From assembly GCA_963742795.1 (NCBI GenBank), contig CAVUNL010000003.1, forward strand, positions 186,001 to 250,000: a stretch of 64,000 bases of DNA, given 5' to 3'. A program made the position numbers and the translations under genes. Below, one piece after another: positions 33,396 to 41,975 of the stretch. How positions within the stretch are numbered: the stretch's first letter is position 1; every line of letters begins with the position of its first letter. The DNA comes from Palsa-504 sp963742795. Lineage in GTDB: Bacteria > Actinomycetota > Actinomycetes > Streptosporangiales > Streptosporangiaceae. The notes below the pieces were generated by a model. It searched no databases and had not been told where the DNA came from. It was given only the letters and a program-made list of their open reading frames with translations.

Positions 33396-34667
33396 TCAGC
33401 CTTCCAGGGCGCCGCGCATGGGGCGGAACTTGACCTGGGCCTCGGCGAGCTCAGCAGCGGGATCCGAACCCGCGACGATGCCGCAGCCAGCGAACAGGCG
33501 GGCGGTGCGGCCGGATAGTTGCGCGCAGCGCAGCGCGATGCCCCACTCGCCGTTGCCGTCGGCGTCCACCCAGCCGACCGGTCCGGCGTAGCGTTCCCGG
33601 TCCATGTGCTCGAGCTCGCGGATGAGCTCGAATGCGGCGCCGGTGGGCGTACCGCACACTGCGGCGGTGGGGTGGACCGCCGCGGCCAGGGCCAGCGCCG
33701 AGCGGGGCGCGCCGTCCGCGGCGAGCGTGCCGTGGACCCTGGTGCCTAGGTGCTGCAGGTTCGGCAGCTTCAGCAGGGACGGCCGCGTCTCGACGTCGAG
33801 CACGTCACAGAGCGGCCCCAGCGTGTCACGCATCGAGGTGACCGCGTAGGCGTGTTCCTCGGTGTCCTTGGCCGAGGCCAGCAGCCCGGTGCCGAGCGCC
33901 TCGTCCTCGGCCGGGTCGCCTCCGCGCGGCGCCGTGCCGGCCAGCACCAGAGCGCTGACCTCGCGGCCGGACTGCTGGATGAGCAGTTCGGGGGTGGCCC
34001 CGATCATGCCGTCGCAGGCGTAGGTGTAGCACTCGGGATAGCGGACGCCCAGCCGCTGGAGCAGGACCCGCGGGTCGATGGGGTGGGCGGCGGTGGCGAA
34101 CTGGTCCTGGGCCAGGACCACCTTGCGCAAACTGCCCGCCTTGATCGCGGCCACGGCCTGGGCTACCGCCTGCTCCCACTGGGGCGCAGGCAGGCTGCCG
34201 TCGTGCCAGCGGACCCTGGCCGGGGCCTGGACCGGGACGACAGGTTCCCCGAAGGGCCAGTCTTCGGGGGTCGGCTGACCGCCTTCGGTCACGGTGGTGA
34301 CCCAGGCGAGGCCGCGGCCATCCCGGCCGAGCAGGGTGCGCGGGACGATCAGCGCCGATCCCTCCGACGACGCGTCGAAGGTGAATGTGCCGAACGCGAC
34401 GGGCCCCGTACCGCGCACCCGTACCCCGTCGTCGATGTCCGCGGCGTCGAACAAGGACCGGTGCCACTTCTCCCCGGCGGTGAACCTGTCCTCGCCGGCA
34501 GGCAGCGTGACCCGGGCCGCCTCGCCCCAGCCGACCAGGCCAGCACCGCGGTGAACCCAGGCGACCGCGTCCGGCCGCGGTAGCTGTGCGAGGAGATCCC
34601 CCGGATCGGGGACGGGCACGGTGCGGACGACGAGCCGCCCGGCAACCGGGCGGCTCAGCACCGCCAC
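33396..34667 (-). CDS. menF: Isochorismate synthase
   Basis: 423 residues of the chorismate-binding family. KVVLAQDQF, CYTYACDGMIGATPELL, LAGTAPRGGDPAEDEALG and KDTEEHAYAV are in the usual order, and LPNLQHLGTRVHG, HPTAAVCGTPTGAA and GPVGWVDADGNGEW carry the catalytic and Mg-binding residues. It makes isochorismate, the first step to menaquinone or a siderophore. With menE, menC and menD nearby, the menaquinone role is favoured; no siderophore genes are in the window. It is followed on the same strand by the coxD block. Confidence 0.9.
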   Translation of the reverse strand: MAVLSRPVAGRLVVRTVPVPDPGDLLAQLPRPDAVAWVHRGAGLVGWGEAARVTLPAGEDRFTAGEKWHRSLFDAADIDDGVRVRGTGPVAFGTFTFDASSEGSALIVPRTLLGRDGRGLAWVTTVTEGGQPTPEDWPFGEPVVPVQAPARVRWHDGSLPAPQWEQAVAQAVAAIKAGSLRKVVLAQDQFATAAHPIDPRVLLQRLGVRYPECYTYACDGMIGATPELLIQQSGREVSALVLAGTAPRGGDPAEDEALGTGLLASAKDTEEHAYAVTSMRDTLGPLCDVLDVETRPSLLKLPNLQHLGTRVHGTLAADGAPRSALALAAAVHPTAAVCGTPTGAAFELIRELEHMDRERYAGPVGWVDADGNGEWGIALRCAQLSGRTARLFAGCGIVAGSDPAAELAEAQVKFRPMRGALEG

Positions 34668-34710
34668 GCTGCTGTCCGCGTTACCCGGTCACCCTCCACG
34701 AACCCACATT

Positions 34711-36966
34711 CTAGGTCCCGTCCGTCACTGACCTGCCTTCCGGGTGCGCGAGTGCACTCGGCCACCACATGTGTCGGCCGATATCCAAGGTCAGCGCAGT
34801 CACGAGGACCGACCTGACGATGATCGTGTCTATCAGCACGCCCAGTGCCACCGCGAACCCGATCTCGGTGAATTCGACCAGCGGCAGCGTGCCCAGCACC
34901 GCGAACGTGCCGGCCAGGACCAGGCCCGCCGAGGTGATGACGCCACCGGTGGCGGCCAGGCCAGCCAGGGCACCGCGCCAGGTCCCGTGCTTGATCGACT
35001 CCTCCCGTATGCGGGTCATCAGGAAGATGTTGTAGTCGATGCCGAGCGCCACCAGGAACACGAAGACGAACAGCGGCACCGACGTGTCGGCGCCTGCGAA
35101 CCCGAACACGTGGCTGAAGAACAGCGAGGAAATGCCCAGCGCCGCGCCGAACGAGAGCACGACGGTACCGATGAGCACGAGCGGCGCCACGATCGCCCGG
35201 AGCAATATGCCGAGGATGAGCAGTACCACGCCGAGGATCAGCGGAATTTCCACGTCCCGGTCATGAGCCGCGGCCGCCTCCACGTCCTTGTTGACGGCAG
35301 TGCCGCCTCCTACCTTCGCGGCAGCGCCAGGGATGGCGTGGACGGTGGTCCGTATCTTGTCGACGAGCGTGTAGGCGGCCGGGCTGTCCGGCGCCGGGAT
35401 CATCGTCGCCTGCAAGAAGGACAGGCCGTCTTTGGTTACCGGAGGCGTGACGGACGCGATGCCGGGCGTATCGGCCAGCGCCGTCCTGACCGTGCCCGCG
35501 CTCGCGGCGGTGGAGATCACCTGGACGGGCTCGCCGGAACCGGCCGGGAAGTACTTGGCCAGGACGTTCTGCGCGGTGACCGAGGCCGGGGTGCCGCGGA
35601 ACGACTGGGCGGTAGTGAGCGTGCCGAACTTGAAGCCGATCAGGCCGAGCGAGCCAGCGGCGAGCAGGATGGCCGTCACCACCCACACGCCACGCGGGTT
35701 GCGGCTGATGGCCTGGCCGACTCGTGACCATATTCCGCGGCTGGTCGGTTCCGGGGAACCGTACCTCGGCCTGACCGGCCAGAAGATCCACCGGCCGAAG
35801 ACGACCAGCAGCGCGGGCAGCAGGGTGATCATCGCGATCAGGCCGACTCCGACGCCGATGGCCGCGACCGGGCCCAGGCCAGAGATGTCGTTGGATTGAG
35901 CGGCCAGCAGGCAGAGCATCCCGGCCACGACGGTCAGCCCGCTAGCGATGATGGCCGGCCCAGCCCGTCGCAGGGCGATCGCCATGGCCTGGTGCCGGTC
36001 GGAGTGCCTGCGTAGCTCCTCCCGGTACCTGGCCACCAGAAGCAGCGCATAGTCGGTACTCGCGCCGATGACCAGCACGACCAAGATGCCCCCGCTTTGC
36101 CCGTTGACGGTCAGGTTGGCGTGCTGGACAAGCAGGTAGATGACCGCCTCGGAGACGGTCAGGGCCACGCCCGCAGAAATGATCGGCAGCACCCAGAGCA
36201 CCGGACTTCGATAGGTCAGCAGCAAGAGCACGATGACCACGCCCAGAGCCGCGTACAGCAGGGTGGAGTCGATCCCCTTGAAGATCTTGAGCTCGTCGTT
36301 CGCGCTCGCAGCGGGCCCGCCGATGTAGACCCTGAGCCCGTCGGCATTCGTGGTCGCGGTGTTCTGTACGGTCGTGATGAAGCCGCTCAGGTCGCTGTTG
36401 TAGCCGAGGTCCGAGCCGATGACGGTCTCGATCGCCTTGTGGTCGCTGGACACCGTGGGCGGCGCAACCCGCCCGTCCACCACGCCCAGCGAGGCAAAGG
36501 ACCGCGCGTCCGCATCCGCCTTGGCCAGGTCGGCCTGGGTAATCCCGCTGTCGCGTACGTAGACGACCAGGGCCGGGTTGTAGTTCTTGGACTGGAAGAT
36601 GGACTGCTCGTTGAGTTCCTGGGTCGATTCGGCCGATGCCGGCAGGTACGAGGAGGCGTCGTTCTTCTCCGCGCCTTGCAGCTTGCCGGCCAGCGATCCC
36701 AAAACCACGACGACCAGGAGCCAGAACGCGACGACGACCCACTTGGTTCGCCTGCCGCAGATGATGGCGATCAGCCGGTTTACTCCCCGCGGCTTCCCCG
36801 GTCTGCCTTGGTCTGGTGATGTCTGAGGGCTGCCCGGCCGACTCTGCCGATGGCGAGGTCCCCGTTCCTGAGTGTCTTGCGTCTGAGCCGTCCTGATGTC
36901 CCCGCCGGCGGCGGGGACATCAGGATCTGGCGTGTTACGGGGCGCCCCCGTGGAGCCGCGTGCCAC
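34711..36966 (-). CDS. MMPL/RND-family transporter
   Basis: 751 residues with about twelve helices in two RND-like halves, each with a large outer loop. VLVIGASTDYALLLVARYREEL and ALGIDYNIFLMTRIREESIKHG are the two motif-4 segments carrying the proton-relay Asp-Tyr pairs of MMPL proteins. A cytoplasmic N-terminus of about 60 residues is Gln/Arg-rich. The GTG at 36966 is chosen because AGGAGG stands right before it; an ATG 18 codons upstream has no such site. MMPL proteins export lipids or drugs. Direct repeats in its promoter suggest a repressor. Confidence 0.9.
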   Translation of the reverse strand: MARGSTGAPRNTPDPDVPAAGGDIRTAQTQDTQERGPRHRQSRPGSPQTSPDQGRPGKPRGVNRLIAIICGRRTKWVVVAFWLLVVVVLGSLAGKLQGAEKNDASSYLPASAESTQELNEQSIFQSKNYNPALVVYVRDSGITQADLAKADADARSFASLGVVDGRVAPPTVSSDHKAIETVIGSDLGYNSDLSGFITTVQNTATTNADGLRVYIGGPAASANDELKIFKGIDSTLLYAALGVVIVLLLLTYRSPVLWVLPIISAGVALTVSEAVIYLLVQHANLTVNGQSGGILVVLVIGASTDYALLLVARYREELRRHSDRHQAMAIALRRAGPAIIASGLTVVAGMLCLLAAQSNDISGLGPVAAIGVGVGLIAMITLLPALLVVFGRWIFWPVRPRYGSPEPTSRGIWSRVGQAISRNPRGVWVVTAILLAAGSLGLIGFKFGTLTTAQSFRGTPASVTAQNVLAKYFPAGSGEPVQVISTAASAGTVRTALADTPGIASVTPPVTKDGLSFLQATMIPAPDSPAAYTLVDKIRTTVHAIPGAAAKVGGGTAVNKDVEAAAAHDRDVEIPLILGVVLLILGILLRAIVAPLVLIGTVVLSFGAALGISSLFFSHVFGFAGADTSVPLFVFVFLVALGIDYNIFLMTRIREESIKHGTWRGALAGLAATGGVITSAGLVLAGTFAVLGTLPLVEFTEIGFAVALGVLIDTIIVRSVLVTALTLDIGRHMWWPSALAHPEGRSVTDGT

Positions 36967-37004
36967 GTCGTCCTCCTGCTCTCTGAAGTTTTTCCTAGGA
37001 AATA

Positions 37005-37044
37005 CGATGTATCGCGTCATGTTCCGCTGTCAAGCTGTATCGCG
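37005..37044 (-). promoter_or_regulatory. Promoter with direct repeats before the MMPL gene
   Basis: TGTATCGCG occurs at 37008-37016 and 37036-37044, 28 bp apart. Between them, on the minus strand, is a TTGACA (37033-37028) with a weak TACATC 16 bp on. The repeats straddle the presumed promoter, as repressor sites do. Confidence 0.45.
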
Positions 37045-37194
37045 AAATGCCTGATTTCGCTGAGGGCGATCACATCCAGACAAAAATCCTAGGAAGCTGG
37101 CCTGGCCACCCTAAAAAGGGATTAGGTCCGGCCACAACCAGTTTTTGCGCCGACCGGGGGCGTTCGTCGGCCTGGGCGCGACGCCCGGGCTGGC

Positions 37195-39366
37195 TCAGAG
37201 CAGGGTGAGCTGCTCGGATGATGCGGGGGAGAGGGGCCCCCCGGGAGCCGTGGAAGCCTCCGCGAGGGCCTGCGGGGCCGGCCGCTCGGGCGCCGGGCGG
37301 TGCCCGTGACCGAAGCCGGGCCCCGGCAGGCCGACGCCGTGCTTGTCGGCGAGCTCGCGGACCTGGCCCGCGATCCTGGCCTGGTAGGACTTCGGGGCGT
37401 AGGCGCTCCGGCCGTACAGGTCGAGGTACCGGCCGACCAGCTCCGGGTGATGGGCACCCAGCCAGCGGAAGTACCATTCCCGAGTGCCTGGGCGCAGGTG
37501 CAGCACGATGGGCATAACGTGGGTGGCGCCGGCCGCCGCGATCTGGCTGACGGCCGCGTCGAGCTGAGCCGGGGAATCGGACAGGAACGGCACCACCGGC
37601 CCCATGAGCACGCCGCAGCGCAGCCCTCGCTCGTTCAGGGTGGCGCATGCCTCAAGGCGACGCGCCGGGGCGGGAGTGCCGGGCTCGACAGATCGCCATA
37701 GCTCTTTATCGATAAATCCGACCGAGACGTTCAGCCCCACGTCGGTGACCTCAGCTGCCTCCGCGAGCAGGTCGATGTCCCGCAGGATCAAGGTGCCCTT
37801 GGTCAAGACGGAGAACGGGTTAGCGGCATCCTTGAGCGCGCCGATGATGCCGGGCATGAGCTGGTAGCGGCCCTCGGCCCGCTGGTAACAGTCCACGTTG
37901 GTGCCCATGGCGATGTGCTCGCCCTGCCAGCTGGCCGAGGCCATCTTCTTGCGCGTCAGCTCGGGCGCGTTCACCTTGACCACGACCTTGCTGTCGAAGT
38001 CCGCCCCCGCGTCGAGGTCCAGGTAGGTATGCGAGTTCCGCGCGTAGCAGTTGTGGCTGACCACCCCGTTAGCGATGAAGTCGCCGGTACCGGTGGTGAT
38101 GTCGTACATCGGCAGGTCGAGCCCCAGCGGCTTGATCGCCGCCACCCGGAGCTTGGCGTCGCTCTTTAGCGCCACGTCCTCAATCGAGCGCTTCCGCGTG
38201 ATCGCAGGATCGACGGTATGGAAGAACGGCAGTACCTCCCGTAGACCCCCGCGCAGCCGGACGCACCTAAGCCCGTTCGGCCTTGTACTCGGCTCCACGA
38301 CATAATCAAAGCCGAGCGCCTCCAGCGAGGAGACTGTCCAGTTGATGATCTCCGGATCGGTGTTCGGGACGCGCAGGCTTCCGCTGTAGCTGCCTTCGGC
38401 ATCGAAGATGCCGGCCAGGAAACCCTTGCGCCAGTCCAAGGTCGGATTCTCCGGCCAGCCGATCAGCCATTCGATCGTCCGGACGTCGTCACGACGGCTA
38501 GTACGGATCGCAGCTACCGGGCGCCGTGTGGCCGACTCCTCGCTGAAGGTGAACGCCCGGCAGCGGATACCCACGTCGGCGAGGTAACCGGCTGTCCTAT
38601 CGAGCCCCTCCCGGTCGACCAGCGCCAGCCGGAACATATGGACCTGTTCACCGCCCCTAACACGCCTGGCATACGCGTAGTGGCCAATGGTTCCGTCGCC
38701 GCGGATCATTCCGCACAGGTAGCCGCGCCGGTAAGCGACCGTGTCCTTCGGTGGCTCTGCGAAGCCGCCGACTCCCATCAGCTTGTTGTTGACGGTAAGG
38801 AATGGTCGCTGCAGCGGACCAGACTCGGCCCCCGTCACATGCTTCCAGCCACGCTCGGTCAGGAAACGGTGATCACTGCTGCAAACAAGCTGGGTGCCGT
38901 CCTCGAGAGTGACTCGGTAGGCAGGCTTGACGGTGGACCAGTGCGCCAGCACCGTGGTAAGCGCGTACCGGCGATAGAAGCCCTCGCGGATCGTGCCGTA
39001 GATATCATCCCCAACTCGCACCTCGGCCAGCGGCTTCGTCCGGCCGTCCGCCATCAGGATCGGCGTCTGACCGTCTAGGCAATAAACACAGGAATGCTGG
39101 CAGCCCCGGTAGGGGTTGATGGTCCAGCGGAACGGCATCCGGGACGCCTCGGGGACGCGGTTGACGACGGACTTGGCCTGGACCTCGTAGAAGGTCATGC
39201 CCCGGAAACCCGGGGTGTCGAAGGTGCGGGCCACCGCTCCGCGCTCGATGAGCGGGAGCGCCACGTCCCGGCGCTCGGCGGGGAACAAGGTCTCGCCGGC
39301 GGTGTCCTGGTCAGCGGCCACCTGATCGTCCAGCCGCAGATTGTCCCAGCGCATGAACTTCACCAT
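37195..39366 (-). CDS. Rv2578c-family radical SAM protein with an intein
   Basis: 723-residue precursor; 379 residues after splicing. The N-part (1-95) ends in GCQHSCVY, giving Cys89 and Cys93. An intein occupies 96-439. The C-part begins with CYARNSHTYLDLDAG, whose first Cys completes the Cys-x3-Cys-x2-Cys motif of radical SAM enzymes. Later segments (MGTNVDCYQRAEGRYQLMPGI, LTKGTLILRD, LNVSVGFIDKELWRSVEPGTP) match the Rv2578c/SPL-like family, whose substrate is unknown. The ATG at 39366 lacks a binding site; an ATG four codons later is the usual family start (MRWDNL). Confidence 0.92.
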   Translation of the reverse strand: MVKFMRWDNLRLDDQVAADQDTAGETLFPAERRDVALPLIERGAVARTFDTPGFRGMTFYEVQAKSVVNRVPEASRMPFRWTINPYRGCQHSCVYCLDGQTPILMADGRTKPLAEVRVGDDIYGTIREGFYRRYALTTVLAHWSTVKPAYRVTLEDGTQLVCSSDHRFLTERGWKHVTGAESGPLQRPFLTVNNKLMGVGGFAEPPKDTVAYRRGYLCGMIRGDGTIGHYAYARRVRGGEQVHMFRLALVDREGLDRTAGYLADVGIRCRAFTFSEESATRRPVAAIRTSRRDDVRTIEWLIGWPENPTLDWRKGFLAGIFDAEGSYSGSLRVPNTDPEIINWTVSSLEALGFDYVVEPSTRPNGLRCVRLRGGLREVLPFFHTVDPAITRKRSIEDVALKSDAKLRVAAIKPLGLDLPMYDITTGTGDFIANGVVSHNCYARNSHTYLDLDAGADFDSKVVVKVNAPELTRKKMASASWQGEHIAMGTNVDCYQRAEGRYQLMPGIIGALKDAANPFSVLTKGTLILRDIDLLAEAAEVTDVGLNVSVGFIDKELWRSVEPGTPAPARRLEACATLNERGLRCGVLMGPVVPFLSDSPAQLDAAVSQIAAAGATHVMPIVLHLRPGTREWYFRWLGAHHPELVGRYLDLYGRSAYAPKSYQARIAGQVRELADKHGVGLPGPGFGHGHRPAPERPAPQALAEASTAPGGPLSPASSEQLTLL
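38050..39081 (-). other. Intein with LAGLIDADG homing endonuclease
   Basis: 344 residues. Block A starts with CLDGQTPILMADGRTKPL (Cys1); block B is near SSDHRFLT; blocks C and E are the LAGLIDADG helices RRGYLCGMIRGDG and RKGFLAGIFDAEG; block G ends in VVSHN followed by Cys+1. All splicing residues are present, so it should be active in splicing. Codon use looks somewhat less GC-rich than in the host gene, which fits recent transfer. Confidence 0.92.
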
Positions 39367-39573
39367 AGAACGGTTTTTCGATCACGGCAAGCTTGACACG
39401 CTGTCGCTCGTCACGAATATTTAGACTGATTCTGGGTACGATCGGCCTCAGCTGATGGATCTCACGATCTGGAAAACAGGCGAAGTACGAAGCAGGAACA
39501 ATTGGATAAAGAAGCCCTCCTGAGAGATAGTGAGAGGGTATGCACCCGGACGCGAGGCGGAGGGGGTAGCGGT

Positions 39574-40023
39574 ATGGCCCTGTCGCAGGACGAGCAGCGG
39601 ATGCTCGCGGAGATCGAGCGGCGGCTCGCGGCCGACGATCCCGGGCTCGCTTCGTGCCTGACGACATTCCGCCGACCGGGCCCCGGTACGGTCCTCCGTT
39701 CACCCCGGGCGCGCATCATCGGCTCGCTGTTCACGGTCCTGCTGGTCGCGATGGTCTCGCTGATGGTCTACGCGATGGTCCCGTTCCGCGCGCACATGCC
39801 GCGGCACGCGCCGCCGCAGACGTCCAGCGCGCCGGCCACCCCGGCGATCTCGGCCGTGACCAGCAGTGAGCCAAACGGCACGCAGCAATCCTCCGCCAGC
39901 GTCAAGTCCACCACGAGCCAGAGCGCCCAGACCCGCTCCGCCACGGCCACGGCGACCGGTAAGGCACAGCAGGCCAAGGTCAAGCCCACTAACGTGGCGC
40001 TGCTGCCCGAGACTGGTCCGTAG
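39574..40023 (+). CDS. DUF3040 membrane protein
   Basis: 149 residues. MALSQDEQRMLAEIERRLAADDP is the exact DUF3040 opening. A membrane helix lies at about 49-70 (IGSLFTVLLVAMVSLMVYAMV), and the rest is a Ser/Thr/Ala-rich outer tail of 75 residues ending in ALLPETGP. Typical DUF3040 proteins have two helices; the second is missing here. GGAGGGGG stands before the ATG. Its 3' end overlaps the opposite-strand gene by 256 bp. Confidence 0.8.
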   Translation: MALSQDEQRMLAEIERRLAADDPGLASCLTTFRRPGPGTVLRSPRARIIGSLFTVLLVAMVSLMVYAMVPFRAHMPRHAPPQTSSAPATPAISAVTSSEPNGTQQSSASVKSTTSQSAQTRSATATATGKAQQAKVKPTNVALLPETGP

Positions 40024-40538
40024 TCAGTTTCGGCTAACGATTCTCGCCACAGCTGGACCAGGTACCTCTCGAGACCCTCGAGCGTTCTTTTCTCCTGCTG
40101 GAACTCATCGCTGAGCGGATTGCGGTGCCGGTCGAAGAGCGCTGTGTAGCGACGGGTGACAACGTCACGGTTGCTCGCGTAGACACGGACCGAATAGTCG
40201 CCGACCCCGCCGCCGAGGTGGAGGCCGTGAACCGCGGTGCCCGCCTGACCCATGCTGATGCTCAGCTGCCCGCGCAGGTAGACGCTCCCCTTTGCTTCCT
40301 CGTCCCAGGCGTCGCCGCACGGTGGGGGAGCCCCGTCCCACTCCTCCAGGACGAGCCGCACGTTGATATCTTCCTGCAGGCTGCCCACCCACAACTGCTC
40401 GCGGTTCGTGCTGATGAGCGCGCCGACGGGCGGCAGCGGACCGCCCGGGGCGTCGGGGTCGACGGCCGGGTCGTGAATCCGGAACATTCTTCGTTCCGGC
40501 GTCACCGGGATAACCAGCTGCAGAAGCCTGCGGCTCAT
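39768..40538 (-). CDS. Hypothetical protein, 3' end overlapping DUF3040
   Basis: 256 residues from an ATG with GGGGGGAG upstream. The first 170 residues look genuine: LLQLVIPVTPERRMFRIHDPAVDPDAPGGPLPPV, then VGSLQEDINVRLVLEEWDGAPPPCGDAWDEEAKGSV, a beta-rich domain, and SVRVYASNRD. After about YLVQLWRESLAETDYG the frame runs antisense through the DUF3040 tail and looks unnatural (TLACCALPVAVAVAERVW). The original stop was probably lost. No family is recognised. Confidence 0.6.
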   Translation of the reverse strand: MSRRLLQLVIPVTPERRMFRIHDPAVDPDAPGGPLPPVGALISTNREQLWVGSLQEDINVRLVLEEWDGAPPPCGDAWDEEAKGSVYLRGQLSISMGQAGTAVHGLHLGGGVGDYSVRVYASNRDVVTRRYTALFDRHRNPLSDEFQQEKRTLEGLERYLVQLWRESLAETDYGPVSGSSATLVGLTLACCALPVAVAVAERVWALWLVVDLTLAEDCCVPFGSLLVTAEIAGVAGALDVCGGACRGMCARNGTIA

Positions 40539-40654
40539 GGCTCCCCCCTCAGCACGTTGATATCCTCGCATAACGGACTGCTTAGCAAGCAAATCTAGAC
40601 CGCAGACTCACACCGTGAGGCCCGAACGCACTCTGAAATGCTGAACGTAACCAC

Positions 40655-40695
40655 TTGACTACTCAACGCGTAAGTGTACCGTCATAACTGTTATG
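40655..40695 (+). promoter_or_regulatory. Promoter and start-codon palindrome of the P450 gene
   Basis: TTGACT (40655-40660) and TACCGT (40677-40682) are 16 bp apart. CATAAC-T-GTTATG (40683-40695) is a perfect palindrome that covers the ATG at 40693, a likely repressor site. Confidence 0.5.
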
Positions 40696-41928
40696 AACCT
40701 TGTGTCCGATCTTGACCTGCCGGTGTTCGACTACACCGCGCCGGACTTCTCGGCTGACCGCTACCACCAGCAGCTCGCCGAAACCAGCCAGCAGGGCTGG
40801 CTAGCCAAGTCGCCGCTCGCTTACATTGTGCTCGACCATGACTCCGGTGAGTTCTTCCTGCGGTCACGGGCGACGGCGTTCCCTGGCCGGCAGATCGCGG
40901 AGTTCTTCGGGGTCACCGGCGGGCCCCTCGCGGATCACATCGACGCCAACATTTTGAACCTCACCGGCGAGCAGCACCGGCGGCTGCGGGCTCTGGTGGG
41001 CCCGGCGTTCACTCCCCGGCGGGCGGACCGGTGGCGCCCGGTAATGCGTGGCTTCCTCGAGGACCTGTGGTCCCAGGCGGCGCCGAACAGCAGCTGCGAC
41101 TTCGTCGCCGCGGTAGCCCGGCCTTTCCCCTCGCTGACCATCGCGACCGTGCTCGGCGCGCCGCACCAGGACGCCGAGCGACTGCAGGAGTGGTCCAGCT
41201 GGGTACAGCGACAGTTCGACATCCGGGCCCTGAGCACCAACCGGGACGATATCGAGCGGGCCGTCGTCGAGGTCCAGGACTACGTGACCGCGCTGCTGGA
41301 GGCCCGGCGCGGCGCGCCTGCTGACGACTTGATCAGCGACCTGCTCGCGGCCCGGGATCAGGGTGACAGGCTGTCCGCCGCGGAATGCGTGCAGCTCGTG
41401 GCGAACCTCCTGGCCGGAGGGATCGACACCGCGACCGCTCAGCTCGCGCACGCCATCCGGTTGTTCGCCGGGCATCCCGCCCAGTGGGCACTGCTGGCCG
41501 CCGATCCCGCGCTGGCCTCGCGCGCCGTCGACGAGGTGCTGCGGTTCGAGCCAGTCACGCCGTTCACGGCGCGAATCTGCCTGGAGCAGGTCGAGCACCG
41601 CGACGTGATCTTCCCGGCCGGCACGATCGTGGCGGTCTGCGCCGAACGGGCCAACCGGGAAGGGGGAGCGGGGGAGGAGTTCGACATCGCCGCGACCCGC
41701 GACGCCCGGCTGCTGACGTTCGGCGCCGGTACGCACTATTGCCTGGGCTCCAACCTGGCCCGGGCGGAACTGGAAGAGGCCCTGGCGTTTGTCGCGCCGC
41801 GTACTCCCAACCTCGCCCTCGACGGTCCGGCGCAGCTGGGCGGGGTCGAAGGCATCTACGGAATCGACAAGCTCCCGATCACCTGGTCGGGCTCAGCCCC
41901 GGTGAGCCCCGGGCCAGACGTCACATAA
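40693..41928 (+). CDS. Cytochrome P450
   Basis: 411 residues. The I-helix motif AGGIDTA (about 239-245) has Asp in place of the more usual Glu; ExxR is EVLR (about 279-282); the heme loop FGAGTHYCLG has the axial Cys near 350. Soluble bacterial class. It needs a ferredoxin, none of which is adjacent. It is followed after 47 bp by an MFS pump, so substrate modification and export may be linked. The ATG overlaps a palindrome. Confidence 0.93.
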   Translation: MNLVSDLDLPVFDYTAPDFSADRYHQQLAETSQQGWLAKSPLAYIVLDHDSGEFFLRSRATAFPGRQIAEFFGVTGGPLADHIDANILNLTGEQHRRLRALVGPAFTPRRADRWRPVMRGFLEDLWSQAAPNSSCDFVAAVARPFPSLTIATVLGAPHQDAERLQEWSSWVQRQFDIRALSTNRDDIERAVVEVQDYVTALLEARRGAPADDLISDLLAARDQGDRLSAAECVQLVANLLAGGIDTATAQLAHAIRLFAGHPAQWALLAADPALASRAVDEVLRFEPVTPFTARICLEQVEHRDVIFPAGTIVAVCAERANREGGAGEEFDIAATRDARLLTFGAGTHYCLGSNLARAELEEALAFVAPRTPNLALDGPAQLGGVEGIYGIDKLPITWSGSAPVSPGPDVT

Positions 41929-41975
41929 GAAGCCCGTGCTCGTCCGCGGCGAGCGCGTCCCCTGAGGGGTTTCCG

